A DNA stretch of 5,173 nt from Clostridia bacterium. Its GTDB lineage: Bacteria > Bacillota > Clostridia > Oscillospirales > Acutalibacteraceae. This document shows, piece by piece, positions 4,973 to 5,173 of the stretch; the first letter of the stretch is position 1, and each line of letters opens with the position of its first letter. Both the position numbers and the translations under genes were made by a program. The notes below the pieces were generated by a model. It was given only the letters and a program-made list of their open reading frames with translations, did no database searches and had not been told where the DNA came from. The stretch spans positions 1-5,173 of the forward strand of contig CAAFMR010000364.1 in the NCBI GenBank assembly GCA_900764115.1. Direction: 5' to 3'.

Positions 4973-5082
4973 TGTGCAAAAGTAAAAAATACGGTCTGTA
5001 TATCTCTCTGTCGCTTCCGCCAGGTGGGACTGCATAAATTCCACAGCAGGAAGCAAAATAACAGGGAATTGATGCCGCAAAA

Positions 5083-5088
5083 GGAGGG
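5083..5088 (+). promoter_or_regulatory. Ribosome binding site of the 3'-terminal gene
   Basis: GGAGGG, within AAAAGGAGGG, lies seven bases before the ATG at 5096. It supports the reality of the partial gene. A GTG directly before the ATG (5093-5095) is in frame and could be the start instead, but its spacing of four bases is shorter than usual. Confidence 0.75.
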
Positions 5089-5095
5089 CTGCGTG

Positions 5096-5173
5096 ATGCT
5101 GAAGGGAGTCAATAAGCAGGTGGTAGAGGTAGTGGAAGTGGATAATGAGTTTTTTGAGCGGGCGATTTTATTC
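5096..5173 (+). CDS. Hypothetical protein, 3'-truncated by the window edge
   Basis: An open frame of 26 codons runs off the window. It begins MLKGVNKQVV and continues with Glu/Val-rich EVVEVDNEFFERAILF. A strong Shine-Dalgarno seven bases upstream makes it a credible gene. I have an impression that short clostridial proteins start in this way, but I cannot name a family or function. The visible part has no signal peptide or membrane helix. It is not the start of DnaA, which matters because of the DnaA boxes just upstream. It is transcribed divergently from fba across a 464-base intergenic region. No clear promoter was found for it; TATATC at 4999-5004 could be a -10 box but lacks a convincing -35. 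Confidence 0.7.
   Translation, partial: MLKGVNKQVVEVVEVDNEFFERAILF

Noticed and set aside
4792..5037. Plus-strand open frame of 81 codons starting at GTG in the intergenic region
   Set aside because: It has no Shine-Dalgarno before the start, overlaps the DnaA-box cluster and has no recognisable domain.
4685..5080. Minus-strand open frame of 131 codons in the intergenic region
   Set aside because: The composition is low-quality, with no family motif. It overlaps the fba promoter, the AT-rich tract and the DnaA boxes.

Overview
The window looks like a chromosomal segment of a fairly GC-rich Firmicute, probably a clostridial member of the Oscillospiraceae/Ruminococcaceae type. This is an inference from several signs: strong AGGAGG-type ribosome binding sites, a DivIB-like FtsQ directly behind murA, a type III pantothenate kinase, an ECF-transporter S component, a class II aldolase, and GC-rich coding regions (43 of the 60 bases at 541-600 are G or C). 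No mobile element, CRISPR array, tRNA or rRNA is visible.

Bases 1-1968 (+ strand) hold the end of a cell-wall/division cluster. It contains the last 302 residues of MurA (the N-terminus and catalytic-loop Cys lie before the window), then, after a 28-base gap with a good ribosome binding site, a complete FtsQ/DivIB. A perfect 17-bp hairpin at 1991-2028 separates this from the convergent minus-strand genes and probably terminates transcription from both sides.

Bases 2039-4631 (- strand) read, in transcription order, fba (class II fructose-bisphosphate aldolase), coaX (type III pantothenate kinase) and an ECF S component. A promoter-like sequence lies just upstream of fba. The two gaps between these genes (88-103 and 174 bases) both carry strong potential RNA structures. 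CoaX phosphorylates pantothenate in the first step of CoA synthesis, so the adjacent vitamin-uptake S component is plausibly a pantothenate transporter. The structured leader before it is the best candidate for an uncharacterised cis-regulatory RNA here.

Bases 4632-5095 form a divergent intergenic region that is AT-rich in part (26 of 80 bases at 4721-4800 are G or C). It contains one perfect DnaA box and several near-matches within about 120 bp, next to a perfect 13-bp palindrome and an AT-rich tract. This arrangement resembles a replication origin or a DnaA-titration/regulatory site, although no dnaA or dnaN gene is visible. It is the most interesting signal in the window. At 5096 the 5' end of a plus-strand gene of unknown function begins and runs off the end.
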